Shown here piece after piece: positions 1-9,937 of a stretch of DNA of 64,000 nt (positions are counted from its first letter, which is position 1; each line of letters starts with the position of its first letter). Location of the stretch: assembly GCF_051020975.1 (NCBI RefSeq), contig NW_027478161.1, forward strand, positions 21,922,001 to 21,986,000, in the 5' to 3' direction. Source of the stretch: Osmia lignaria lignaria. Taxonomy: Eukaryota > Arthropoda > Insecta > Hymenoptera > Megachilidae. A program made the translations under genes and the position numbers. Under the pieces are notes generated by a model. The model was given only the letters and a program-made list of their open reading frames with translations. It did no database searches and was not told the DNA's origin.

Positions 1-277
1 GATATTTCTTCTTCTTGTTGTTCTTCTTCTGCACAGCTGAGCTGGAAGTGGCATTTGCAGGTCGCAATAGTGCAGAGTTATCTCAAAGAAAGGGGCCACG
101 GTGTTTCTGTATCTCTATTATGTTGGTGCGGCTTCGGAACTTTTAAATATCTCGATATATCTCGAAAACTACGCTTCTGATCAAAAAATATCATAGAACC
201 TAAATTGTAGGAAACATAATTCTTTACAAAAAAGGTCTCTTAACATTTTGCCATAGCTCGCTTCGTTTCCGAGATAT
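1..277. repeat. Partial monomer at left edge, class A
   Basis: The window opens at the GATATTTCTTC point of a monomer whose start would lie 44 bases before base 1. It carries the class A marks GCTGAGCTGG (from 36) and TTTGCAGGTCGC (from 55). Downstream it has the CTCGAAAACTACGCTTCT version of the 3' half. Its spacer reads AACCTAAATTGTAGG where sister A copies usually have AACATAAATTG or AACGTAAATTG. Confidence 0.97.
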
Positions 278-3176
278 TTGCAGATTTATCTCAAGGGAAG
301 GGGCCTGACGGACATATTTCGAGATATTTCTTCTTCTTGTTGTTCTTCTTCTGCACAGCTAAGCTCGAAGCGGCATTTGCGGCTCGCAATAGTGCAGAGT
401 TATCTCAAAGAAAGAGGCCACGGTGTTTCTGTACCTCTATTATGTTGGTGCAGCTTCGGAACTTTTAAATATCTTGATATATCTCGAGAACTACGCATCT
501 GATCAAAAAATATCATCGAACATAAAAAGTAGGAAACCTAATTCTCTACAAAAAAGGTCTCTTAACATTTTGCCATAGCTCGCTTCGTTTCCGAGATATT
601 TGCAGATTTATCTCAAGGGAAGTGGCCTGACGGACATATTTCGAGATATTTCTTCTTCTTGTTGTTCTTCTTCTGCACAGCTAAGCTGGAAGAGGCATTT
701 CCAGCTCGCAATAGTGCAGAGTTATCTCAATGAAAGGGGCCACGGTGTTTCTGTATCTCTATTATGTTGGTGCGGCTTCGGAACTTTTAAATATCTTGAT
801 ATATCTCGAGAACTACGCATCTGATCAAAAAATATCATAGAACATAAAAAGTAGGAAACTTAATTCTCTACAAAAAAGGTCTCTTAACATTTTGCCATAG
901 CTCGCTTCGTTTCCGAGATATTTGCAGATTTATCTGAAGGGAAGGGGCCTAACGGACATATTTCGAGATATTTCTTCTTCTTGTTGTTCTTCTTCTGCAC
1001 AGCTAAACTGGAAGTGGCATTTCCAGCTCGCAATAGTGCAGAGTTATCTCAAAGAAAGGGGCCACGGTGTTTCTGTATCTCTATTATGTTGGTGCGGCTT
1101 CGGAACTTTTAAATATCTTGATATATCTCGAGAACTACGCATCTGATCAAAAAATATCATAGAACATAAAAAGTAGGAAACTTAATTCTCTACAAAAAAG
1201 GTCTCTCAACATTTTGCCATAGCTCGCTTCGTTTCCGAGATATTTGCAGATTTATCTCAAGGGAAGGGGCCTGACGGACATATTTCGAGATATTTCTTCT
1301 TCTTGTTGTTCTTCTTCTGCACAGCTGAGCTGGAAGTGGCATTTGCAGGTCGCAATAGTGCAGAGTTATCTCAAAGAAAGGGGCCACGGTGTTTCTGTAT
1401 CTCTATTATGTTGGTGCGGCTTCGGAACTTTTAAATATCTCGATATATCTCGAAAACTACGCTTCTGATCAAAAAATATCATAGAACATAAATTGTAGGA
1501 AACATAATTCTTTACAAAAAAGGTCTCTTAACATTTTGCCATAGCTCGCTTCGTTTCCGAGATATTTGCAGATTTATCTCAAGGGAAGGGGCCTGACGGA
1601 CATATTTCGAGATATTTCTTCTTCTTGTTGTTCTTCTTCTGCACAGCTAAGCTGGAAGTGGCATTTGCGGCTCGCACTAGTGCAGAGTTATCTCAAAGAA
1701 AGGGGCCACGGTGTTTCTGTATCTCTATTATGTTGGTGCGGCTTCGGAACTTTTAAATATCTCGATATATCTCGAAAACTGCGCTTCTGATCAAAAAATA
1801 TCATAGAACATAAATTGTAGGAAACATAATTCTCTACAAAAAACGTATCTTAACATTTTGCCATAGCTCGCTTTGTTTCCGAGATATTTGCAGATTCAGC
1901 TCAAAGGAACGGGCCTGACGGACATATTTCGAGATACTTCTTCTTCTTGTTGTTCTTCCTCTGCACAGCTAAGCTGGAAGTGGCATTTGCGGCTCGCAAT
2001 AGTGCAGAGTTATCTCAAAGAAGGGGGCCACGGTGTTTCTGTATCTCTATTATGTTGGTGCGGCTTCGGAACTTTTAAATATCTTGATATATCTCGAGAA
2101 CTACGCATCTGATCAAAAAATATCATCGAATATAAAAAGTAGGAAACCTAATTCTCTACAAAAAAGGTCTCTTAACATTTTGCCATAGCTCGCTTCGTTT
2201 CCGAGATATTTGCAGATTTATCTCAAGGGAAGTGGCCTGACGGACATATTTCGAGATATTTCTTCTTCTTGTTGTTCTTCTTCTGCACAGCTAAGCTGGA
2301 AGTGGCATTTCCAGCTCGCAATAGTGCAGAGTTATCTTAATGAAAGGGGCCACGGTGTTTCTGTATCTCTATTATGTTGGTGCGGCTTCGGAACTTTTAA
2401 ATATCTTGATATATCTCGAGAACTACGCATCTGATCAAAAAATATCATGCAACATAAAAAGTAGGAAACTTAATTCTCTACAAAAAAGGTCTCTTAACAT
2501 TTTGCCATAGCTCGCTTCGTTTCCGAGATATTTGCAGATTTATCTGAAGGGAAGGGGCCTAACGGACATATTTCGAGATATTTCTTCTTCTTGTTGTTCT
2601 TCTTCTGCACAGCTAAACTGGAAGTGGCATTTCCAGCTCGCAATAGTGCAGAGTTATCTCAAAGAAAGGGGCCACGGTGTTTCTGTATCTCTATTATGTT
2701 GGTGCGGCTTCGGAACATTTAAATATCTTGATATATCTCGCTAAACTACGCATCTGATCAAAAAATATCATAGAACATAAAAAGTAGGAAACTTAATTCT
2801 CTACAAAAAAGGTCTCTTAACATTTTGCCATAGCTCGCTTCGTTTCCGAGATATTTGCAGATTTATCTCAAGGGAAGGGGCCTGACGGACATATTTCGAG
2901 ATATTTGTTCTTCTTGTTGTTCTTCTTCTGCACAGCTGAGCTGGAAGTGGCATTTGCAGGTCGCAATAGTGCAGAGTTATCTCAAAGAAAGGGGCCACGG
3001 TGTTTCTGTATCTCTATTATGTTGGTGCGGCTTCGGAACTTTTAAATATCTCGATATATCTCGAAAACTACGCTTCTGATCAAAAAATATCATAGAACAT
3101 AAATTGTAGGAAACATAATTCTCTACAAAAAACGTATCTTAACATTTTGCCATAGCTCGCTTCGTTTCCGAGATAT
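278..3176. repeat. Array segment: B N F A K I N F A (9 monomers)
   Basis: The monomers start at 278, 600, 922, 1244, 1566, 1888, 2210, 2532 and 2855. The first six follow the same order (B N F A K I) as 5755-7686. The I copies at 1888 and 7365 even share the rarer AAGAAGGGGGCC variant, so the two hexamers are related by duplication. The N F A triplet recurs at 600 and 2210, 1610 bases apart. The A copy at 2855 carries the GATATTTGTTC change that is typical of class G further right. Confidence 0.9.
2532..2854. repeat. Class F monomer of 323 bp with a disrupted 3' motif
   Basis: Near 2741 the usual ATCTCGAGAACTACG reads ATCTCGCTAAACTACG, a net gain of one base that also removes the CTCGAG site. 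The same copy has GGAACATTTAAATATC instead of GGAACTTTTAAATATC. These changes are private to this monomer. Confidence 0.92.
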
Positions 3177-3499
3177 TTGCAGAGTCAGCTCAAAGGAACG
3201 GGCCTGACGGACATATTTCGAGATACTTCTTCTTCTTGTTGTTCTTCTTCTGCACAGCTAAGCTGGTAGTGGCATTTCCAGCTCGCAATAGTGCAGAGTT
3301 ATCTCAATGAAAGGGGCCACGGTGTTTCTGTATCTCTATTATGTTGGTGCGGCTTCGGAACTTTTAAATATCTTGATATATCTCGAGAACTACGCATCTG
3401 ATCAAAAAATATCATAGAACATAAAAAGTAGGAAACTTAATTCTCTACAAATAAAGGTCTCTTTACATTTTGCCATAGCTCGCTTCGTTTCCGAGATAT
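3177..3499. repeat. Chimeric monomer I/N, 323 bp, first copy
   Basis: The 5' part has the class I marks (CAGCTCAAAGGAACGGGCC, GAGATACTTC) and the 3' part has the class N marks (TTTCCAGCTC, CTCAATGAAAGG). A junction lies between roughly 3230 and 3270. It also has GGTAGTGG for GGAAGTGG, which puts a stop codon in the otherwise open long frame, and a one-base insertion in the final A tract. Confidence 0.87.
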
Positions 3500-4465
3500 T
3501 TGCAGATTTATCTGAAGGGAAGGGGCCTAACGGACATATTTCGAGATATTTCTTCTTCTTGTTGTTCTTCTTCTGCACAGCTAAACTGGAAGTGGCATTT
3601 CCAGCTCGCAATAGTGCAGAGTTATCTCAAAGAAAGGGGCCACGGTGTTTCTGTATCTCTATTATGTTGGTGCGGCTTCGGAACTTTTAAATATCTTGAT
3701 ATATCTCGAGAAATACGCATCTGATCAAAAAATATCATAGAACATAAAAAGTAGGAAACTTAATTCTCTACAAAAAAGGTCTCTTAACATTTTGCCATAG
3801 CTCGCTTCGTTTCCGAGATATTTGCAGATTTATCTCAAGAGAAGGGGCCTGACGGACATATTTCGAGATATTTGTTCTTCTTGTTGTTCTTCTTCTGCAC
3901 AGCTGAGCTGGAAGTGGCATTTGCAGGTCGCAATAGTGCAGAGTTATCTCAAAGAAAGGGGCCACGGTGTTTCTGTATCTCTATTATGTTGGTGCGGCTT
4001 CGGAACTTTTAAATATCTCGATATATCTCGAAAACTACGCTTCTGATCAAAAAATATCATAGAACATAAATTGTAGGAAACATAATTCTTTACAAAAAAG
4101 GTCTCTTAACATTTTGCCATAGCTCGCTTCGTTTCCGAGATATTTGCAGATTTATCTCAAGGGAAGGGGCCTGACGGACATATTTCGAGATATTTCTTCT
4201 TCTTGTTGTTCTTCTTCTGCACAGCTAAGCTGGAAGTGGCATTTGCGGCTCGCACTAGTGCAGAGTTATCTCAAAGAAAGGGGCCACGGTGTTTCTGTAT
4301 CTCTATTATGTTGGTGCGGCTTCGGAACTTTTAAATATCTCGATATATCTCGAAAACTACGCTTCTGATCAAAAAATATCATAGAACATAAATTGTAGGA
4401 AACATAATTCTCTACAAAAAACGTATCTTAACATTTTGCCATAGCTCGCTTCGTTTCCGAGATAT

Positions 4466-4788
4466 TTGCAGAGTCAGCTCAAAGGAACGGGCCTGACGGA
4501 CATATTTCGAGATACTTCTTCTTCTTGTTGTTCTTCTTCTGCACAGCTAAGCTGGAAGTGGCATTTCCAGCTCGCAATAGTGCAGAGTTATCTCAATGAA
4601 AGGGGCCACGGTGTTTCTGTATCTCTATTATGTTGGTGCGGCTTCGGAACTTTTAAATATCTTGATATATCTCGAGAACTACGCATCTGATCAAAAAATA
4701 TCATAGAACATAAAAAGTAGGAAACTTAATTCTCTACAAATAAAGGTCTCTTTACATTTTGCCATAGCTCGCTTCGTTTCCGAGATAT
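4466..4788. repeat. Chimeric monomer I/N, 323 bp, second copy
   Basis: This copy has the same I/N junction, CAGAGTCAGC variant and ACAAATAAAGG insertion as the copy at 3177, but keeps GGAAGTGG. The shared rare changes show common descent. The stop-creating change at 3177 therefore arose after the duplication. Confidence 0.87.
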
Positions 4789-5754
4789 TTGCAGATTTAT
4801 CTGAAGGGAAGGGGCCTAACGGACATATTTCGAGATATTTCTTCTTCTTGTTGTTCTTCTTCTGCACAGCTAAACTGGAAGTGGCATTTCCAGCTCGCAA
4901 TAGTGCAGAGTTATCTCAAAGAAAGGGGCCACGGTGTTTCTGTATCTCTATTATGTTGGTGCGGCTTCGGAACTTTTAAATATCTTGATATATCTCGAGA
5001 ACTACGCATCTGATCAAAAAATATCATAGAACATAAAAAGTAGGAAACTTAATTCTCTACAAAAAAGGTCTCTTAACATTTTGCCATAGCTCGCTTCGTT
5101 TCCGAGATATTTGCAGATTTATCTCAAGGGAAGGGGCCTGACGGACATATTTCGAGATATTTCTTCTTCTTGTTGTTCTTCTTCTGCACAGCTGAGCTGG
5201 AAGTGGCATTTGCAGGTCGCAATAGTGCAGAGTTATCTCAAAGAAAGGGGCCACGGTGTTTCTGTATCTCTATTATGTTGGTGCGGCTTCGGAACTTTTA
5301 AATATCTCGATATATCTCGAGAACTACGCATCTGATCAAAAGATATCATAGAACATAAAAAGTAGGAAACTTAATTCTCTACAAAAAAGGTCTCTTAACA
5401 TTTTGCCATAGCTCGCTTCGTTTCCGAGATATTTGCAGATTCATCTCAAGGGAAGGGGCCTGACGGACATATTTCGAGATATTTCTTCTTCTTGTTGTTC
5501 TTCTTCTGCACAGCTGAGCTGGAAGTGGCATTTGCAGGTCGCAATAGTGCAGAGTTATCTCAAAGAAAGGGGCCACGGTGTTTCTGTATCTCTATTATGT
5601 TGGTGCGGCTTCGGAACTTTTAAATATCTCGATATATCTCGAAAACTACGCTTCTGATCAAAAAATATCATAGAACGTAAATTGTATCAAACATTATTCT
5701 CTACAAAAAAGGTCTCTTAACATTTTGCCATAGCTCGCTTCGTTTCCGAGATAT

Positions 5755-7686
5755 TTGCAGATTCATCTCAAGGGAAGGGGTCTGACGGACATATTTCGAG
5801 ATATTTCTTCTTCTTGTTGTTCTTCTTCTGCACAGCTAAGCTCGAAGCGGCATTTGCAGCTCGCAATAGTGCAGAGTTATCTCAAAGAAAGAGGCCACTG
5901 TGTTTCTGTACCTCTATTATGTTGGTGCAGCTTCGGAACTTTTAAATATCTTGATATATCTCGAGAACTACGCATCTGATCAAAAAATATCATCGAACAT
6001 AAAAAGTAGGAAACCTAATTCTCTACAAAAAAGGTCTCTTAACATTTTGCCATAGCTCGCTTCGTTTCCGAGATACTTGCAGATTTATCTCAAGGGAAGT
6101 GGCCTGACGGACATATTTCGAGATATTTCTTCTTCTTGTTGTTCTTCTTCTGCACAGCTAAGCTGGAAGTGGCATTTCCAGCTCGCAATAGTGCAGAGTT
6201 ATCTCAATGAAAGGGGCCACGGTGTTTCTGTATCTCTATTATGTTGGTGCGGCTTCGGAACTTTTAAATATCTTGATATATCTCGAGAACTACGCATCTG
6301 ACCAAAAAATATCATAGAACATAAAAAGTAGGAAACTTAATTCTCTACAAAAAAGGTCTCTTAACATTTTGCCATAGCTCGCTTCGTTTCCGAGATATTT
6401 GCAGATTTATCTGAAGGGAAGGGGCCTAACGGACATATTTCGAGATATTTCTTCTTCTTGTTGTTCTTCTTCTGCACAGCTAAACTGGAAGTGGCATTTC
6501 CAGCTCGCAATAGTGCAGAGTTATCTCAAAGAAAGGGGCCACGGTGTTTCTGTATCTCTATTATGTTGGTGCGGCTTCGGAACTTTTAAATATCTTGATA
6601 TATCTCGAGAACTACGCATCTGATCAAAAAATATCATAGAACATAAAAAGTAGGAAACTTAATTCTCTACAAAAAAGGTCTCTTAACATTTTGCCATAGC
6701 TCGCTTCGTTTCCGAGATATTTGCAGATTTATCTCAAGGGAAGGGGCCTGACGGACATATTTCGAGATATTTCTTCTTCTTGTTGTTCTTCTTCTGCACA
6801 GCTGAGCTGGAAGTGGCATTTGCAGGTCGCAATAGTGCAGAGTTATCTCAAAGAAAGGGGCCACGGTGTTTCTGTATCTCTATTATGTTGGTGCGGCTTC
6901 GGAACTTTTAAATATCTCGATATATCTCGAAAACTACGCTTCTGATCAAAAAATATCATAGAACATAAATTGTAGGAAACATAATTCTTTACAAAAAAGG
7001 TCTCTTAACATTTTGCCATAGCTCGTTTTGTTTCCGAGATATTTGCAGATTTATCTCAAGGGAAGGGGCCTGACGGACATATTTCGAGATATTTCTTCTT
7101 CTTGTTGTTCTTCTTCTGCACAGCAAAGCTGGAAGTGGCATTTGCGGCTCGCACTAGTGCAGAGTTATCTCAAAGAAAGGGGCCACGGTGTTTCTGTATC
7201 TCTATTATGTTGGTGCGGCTTCGGAACTTTTAAATATCTCGATATATCTCGAAAACTACGCTTCTGATCAAAAAATATCATAGAACATAAATTGTAGGAA
7301 ACATAATTCTCTACAAAAAACGTATCTTAACATTTTGCCATAGCTCGCTTCGTTTCCGAGATATTTGCAGATTCAGCTCAAAGGAACGGGCCCGACGGAC
7401 ATATTTCGAGATACTTCTTCTTCTTGTTGTTCTTCCTCTGCACAGCTAAGCTGGAAGTGGCATTTGCGGCTCGCAATAGTGCAGAGTTATCTCAAAGAAG
7501 GGGGCCACGGTGTTTCTGTATCTCTATTATGTTGGTGCGGCTTCGGAACTTTTAAATATCTCGATATATCTCGAGAACTACGCATCTGATCAAAAAATAT
7601 CATAGAACATAAAAAGTAGGAAACTTAATTCTCTACAAAAAAGGTCTCTTAACATTTTGTCATAGCTCGCTTCGTTTCCGAGATAT
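5755..7686. repeat. Array segment: B N F A K I (6 monomers)
   Basis: The monomers start at 5755, 6077, 6399, 6721, 7043 and 7365. This is the second copy of the hexamer at 278-2209. Private changes include GGCCACTGTGTTTC in the B copy, CTGACCAAAA (loss of TGATCA) near 6299, AGATACTTGCAG at the start of the N copy at 6077, and CTCGTTTTGTTTCC just before 7043. Confidence 0.9.
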
Positions 7687-8008
7687 TTGCAGATTCATCT
7701 CAAGGGAAGGGGCCTGACGGACATATTTCGAGATATTTCTTCTTCTTGTTGTTCTTCTTCTGCACAGCTGAGCTGGAAGTGGCATTTGCAGGTCGCAATA
7801 GTGCAGAGTTATCTCAAAGAAAGGGGCCACGGTGTTTCTGTATCTCTATTATGTTGGTGCGGCTTCGGAACTTTTAAATATCTCGATATATCTCGAAAAC
7901 TACGCTTCTGATCAAAAAATATCATAGAACATAAATTGTAGGAAACATAATTCTCTACAAAAAACGTATCTTAACATTTTGCCATAGCTCGCTTCGTTTC
8001 CGAGATAT

Positions 8009-8327
8009 TTGCAGATTCAGCTCAAAGGAACGGGCCTGACGGACATATTTCGAGATACTTCTTCTTGTTGTTCTTCCTCTGCACAGCTAAGCTGGAAGTG
8101 GCATTTGCGGCTCGCAATAGTGCAGAGTTATCTCAAAGAAAGGGGCCACGGTGTTTCTGTATCTCTATTATGTTGGTGCGGCTTCGGAACTTTTAAATAT
8201 CTCGATATATCTCGAAAACTATGCTTCTGATCAAAAAATATCATAGAACATAAATTGTAGGAAACATAATTCTTTACAAAAAAGGTCTCTTAACATTTTG
8301 CCATAGCTCGCTTCGTTTCCGAGATAT
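8009..8327. repeat. Class I monomer of 319 bp, one TTC triplet deleted
   Basis: This is the shortest complete monomer in the window. GAGATACTTC is followed by one fewer TTC than in the I copies at 1888 and 7365. The loss lies inside the triplet tract (about 8056-8066), as expected for replication slippage. Confidence 0.93.
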
Positions 8328-9296
8328 TTGCAGATTTATCTCAAGGGAAGGGGCCTGACGGACATATTTCGAGATATTTCTTCTTCTTGTTGTTCTTCTT
8401 CTGCACAGCTAAGCTGGAAGTGGCATTTGCGGCTCGCACTAGTGCAGAGTTATCTCAAAGAAAGGGGCCACGGTGTTTCTGTATCTCTATTATGTTGGTG
8501 CGGCTTCGGAACTTTTAAATATCTCGATATATCTCAAAAACTACGCTTCTGATCAAAAAATATCATAGAACATAAATTGTAGGAAACATAATTCTCTACA
8601 AAAAAGGTCTCTTAACATTTTGCCATAGCTCGCTTCGTTTCCGAGATATTTGCAGATATATCTCAAGGGAAGGGGCCTGACGGACATATTTCGAGATATT
8701 TCTTCTTCTTGTTGTTCTTCTTCTGCACAGCTAAGCTGGAAGTGGCATTTACAGCTCGCAATAGTGCAGAGTTATCTCAAAGAAAGGGGCCACGGTGTTT
8801 CTGTATCTCTATTATGTTGGTGCGGCTTCGGAACTTTTAAATATCTTGATATATCTCGAGAACTACGCATCTGATCAAAAAATATCATAGAACATGAAAA
8901 GTAGGAAACTTAATTCTCTACAAAAAAGGTCTCTTAACATTTTGCCATAGCTCGCTTCGTTTCCGAGATATTTGCAGATTTATCTGAAGGGAAGGGGCCT
9001 AACGGACATATTTCGAGATATTTCTTCTTCTTGTTGTTCTTCTTCTGCACAGCTAAACTGGAAGTGGCATTTCCAGCTCGCAATAGTGCAGAGTTATCTC
9101 AAAGAAAGGGGCCACGGTGTTTCTGTATCTCTATTATGTTGGTGCGGCTTCGGAACTTTTAAATATCTTGATATATCTCGAGAACTACGCATCTGATCAA
9201 AAAATATCATAGAACATAAAAAGTAGAAAACTTAATTCTCTACAAAAAAGGTCTCTTAACATTTTGCCATAGCTCGCTTCGTTTCCGAGATATTTG

Positions 9297-9321
9297 CAGA
9301 TTTATCTCAAGGGAAGGGGCC
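9297..9321. repeat. Internal duplication, first copy, within the monomer
   Basis: This 25-base segment, starting CAGATTTATCTCAAGGG, matches bases 9411-9435 of the same monomer at 22 of 25 positions with no gap, at an offset of exactly 114 bases. The three differences are T/G at position 5, G/A at 15 and G/A at 17. Both copies persist in nearly every monomer of the window. Confidence 0.85.
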
Positions 9322-9342
9322 TGACGGACATATTTCGAGATA

Positions 9343-9368
9343 TTTCTTCTTCTTGTTGTTCTTCTTCT
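9343..9368. repeat. TTC/TTG triplet tract of the monomer
   Basis: A 26-base run holds TTC triplets, two TTG triplets and TTC triplets again, with no A. It is present in all monomers at the same place. It behaves as a slippage site: the monomer starting at 8009 has lost exactly one TTC. A C-to-G change in it (GATATTTGTTC) marks class G and also appears in single A, C and E copies. Confidence 0.85.
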
Positions 9369-9410
9369 GCACAGCTAAGCTGGAAGTGGCATTTGCAGCT
9401 CGCAGTAGTG

Positions 9411-9435
9411 CAGAGTTATCTCAAAGAAAGGGGCC
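9411..9435. repeat. Internal duplication, second copy, within the monomer
   Basis: This segment, starting CAGAGTTATCTCAAAG, is the partner of 9297-9321. Similarity seems to fade outwards rather than stop sharply: CGAGATATTTGCAG upstream of the first copy resembles CGCAATAGTGCAG upstream of the second, and ACGGACATATTTC after the first resembles ACGGTGTTTC after the second. The unit may therefore have grown by an old internal duplication of about 40 bases. Confidence 0.8.
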
Positions 9436-9937
9436 ACGGTGTTTCTGTATCTCTATTATGTTGGTGCGGCTTCGGAACTTTTAAATATCTTGATATATCT
9501 CGAGAACTACGCATCTGATCAAAAAATATCATAGAAGATAAAAAGTAGGAAACTTAATTCTCTACAAAAAAGGTCTCCTAACATTTTGCCATAGCTCGCT
9601 TCGTTTCCGAGATATTTGCATATTTATCTCAAGGGAAGGGGCCTGACGGACATATTTCGAGATATTTCTTCTTCTTGTTGTTCTTCTTCTGCACAGCTAA
9701 GCTGGAAGTGGCATTTGCGGCTCGCACTAGTGCAGAGTTATCTCAAAGAAAGGGGCCACGGTGTTTCTGCATCTCTATTATGTTGGTGCGGCTTCGGAAC
9801 TTTTAAATATCTCGATATATCTCGAAAACTACGCTTCTGATCAAAAAATATCATAGAACATAAAAAGTAGGAAACTTAATTCTCTACAAAAAAGGTCTCT
9901 TAACATTTTACCATAGCTCGCTTCGTTTCCGAGATAT

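Larger units (their letters stand above)
3177..5754. repeat. Four-monomer repeat, about 1289 bp, in two copies (I/N F A K; I/N F A A)
   Basis: The first half (3177-4465) and second half (4466-5754) share the chimeric I/N start, the rare CAGAGTCAGCTCAAAGG variant and a one-base insertion ACAAATAAAGGTC (near 3449 and 4739, about 1289 bases apart) followed by TCTTTACATTTT. The third monomers differ (GATATTTGTTC at 3822 but not at 5111). The fourth is class K in one half and A in the other, so the second copy is either incomplete or later converted. Confidence 0.88.
9335..9503. repeat. Inverted repeat TCGAGATAT / ATATCTCGA inside the monomer
   Basis: TCGAGATAT at 9335-9343 is the exact reverse complement of ATATCTCGA at 9495-9503, with about 151 bases between. 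In copies with the CTCGATATATCTCGAAA version of the 3' half (classes A, E, G, K, J), AAATATCTCGA also complements TCGAGATATTT over 11 bases. The arms could pair as a long hairpin or serve as a repeated protein site. Neither is shown by the sequence alone. Confidence 0.7.
9294..9615. repeat. Reference monomer (class D, close to consensus) used to describe the unit
   Basis: This copy shows the typical anatomy. Bases 9297-9321 are the first copy of an internal 25-base duplication, and 9411-9435 are the second. A pyrimidine tract of TTC and TTG triplets lies at 9343-9368. GC-rich GGTGCGGCTTCGG lies about 150-180 bases in. TTTTAAATATC and GATATATCTCGAG follow. TGATCA is at 9516-9521. An A-tract spacer then holds runs at 9521-9526, 9540-9544 and 9566-9571, before the conserved CATAGCTCGCTTCG that leads into the next unit. 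TGATCA is present in nearly every monomer (lost as TGACCA near 6299 and TAATCA near 41714), so cutting there should give a 322-base ladder. The class D marks are CGCAGTAGTG, AGAAGAT and GGTCTCCTAAC. Confidence 0.95.
7687..9937. repeat. Array segment: A I K L F D E (7 monomers)
   Basis: The monomers start at 7687, 8009, 8328, 8650, 8972, 9294 and 9616. This is the transition zone: the last copies in the older left-hand style are followed by the first D (9294) and first E (9616), which become regular members further right. Private changes include CTCAAAAACTACGC near 8535 and GATATATCTC for GATTTATCTC at 8653. Confidence 0.9.

Noticed and set aside
9275..9295. CENP-B box-like match at CTTCGTTTCCGAG
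   Set aside because: Only the first part (TTCGTT) agrees with the known box. The required A and the CGGG core are absent, so it is not a CENP-B box as defined in mammals.
9495..9512. TATA-like promoter in GATATATCTCGAG
   Set aside because: It is a short AT-rich palindrome repeated in every monomer, with no other promoter element or downstream gene. Satellite transcription cannot be judged from this.
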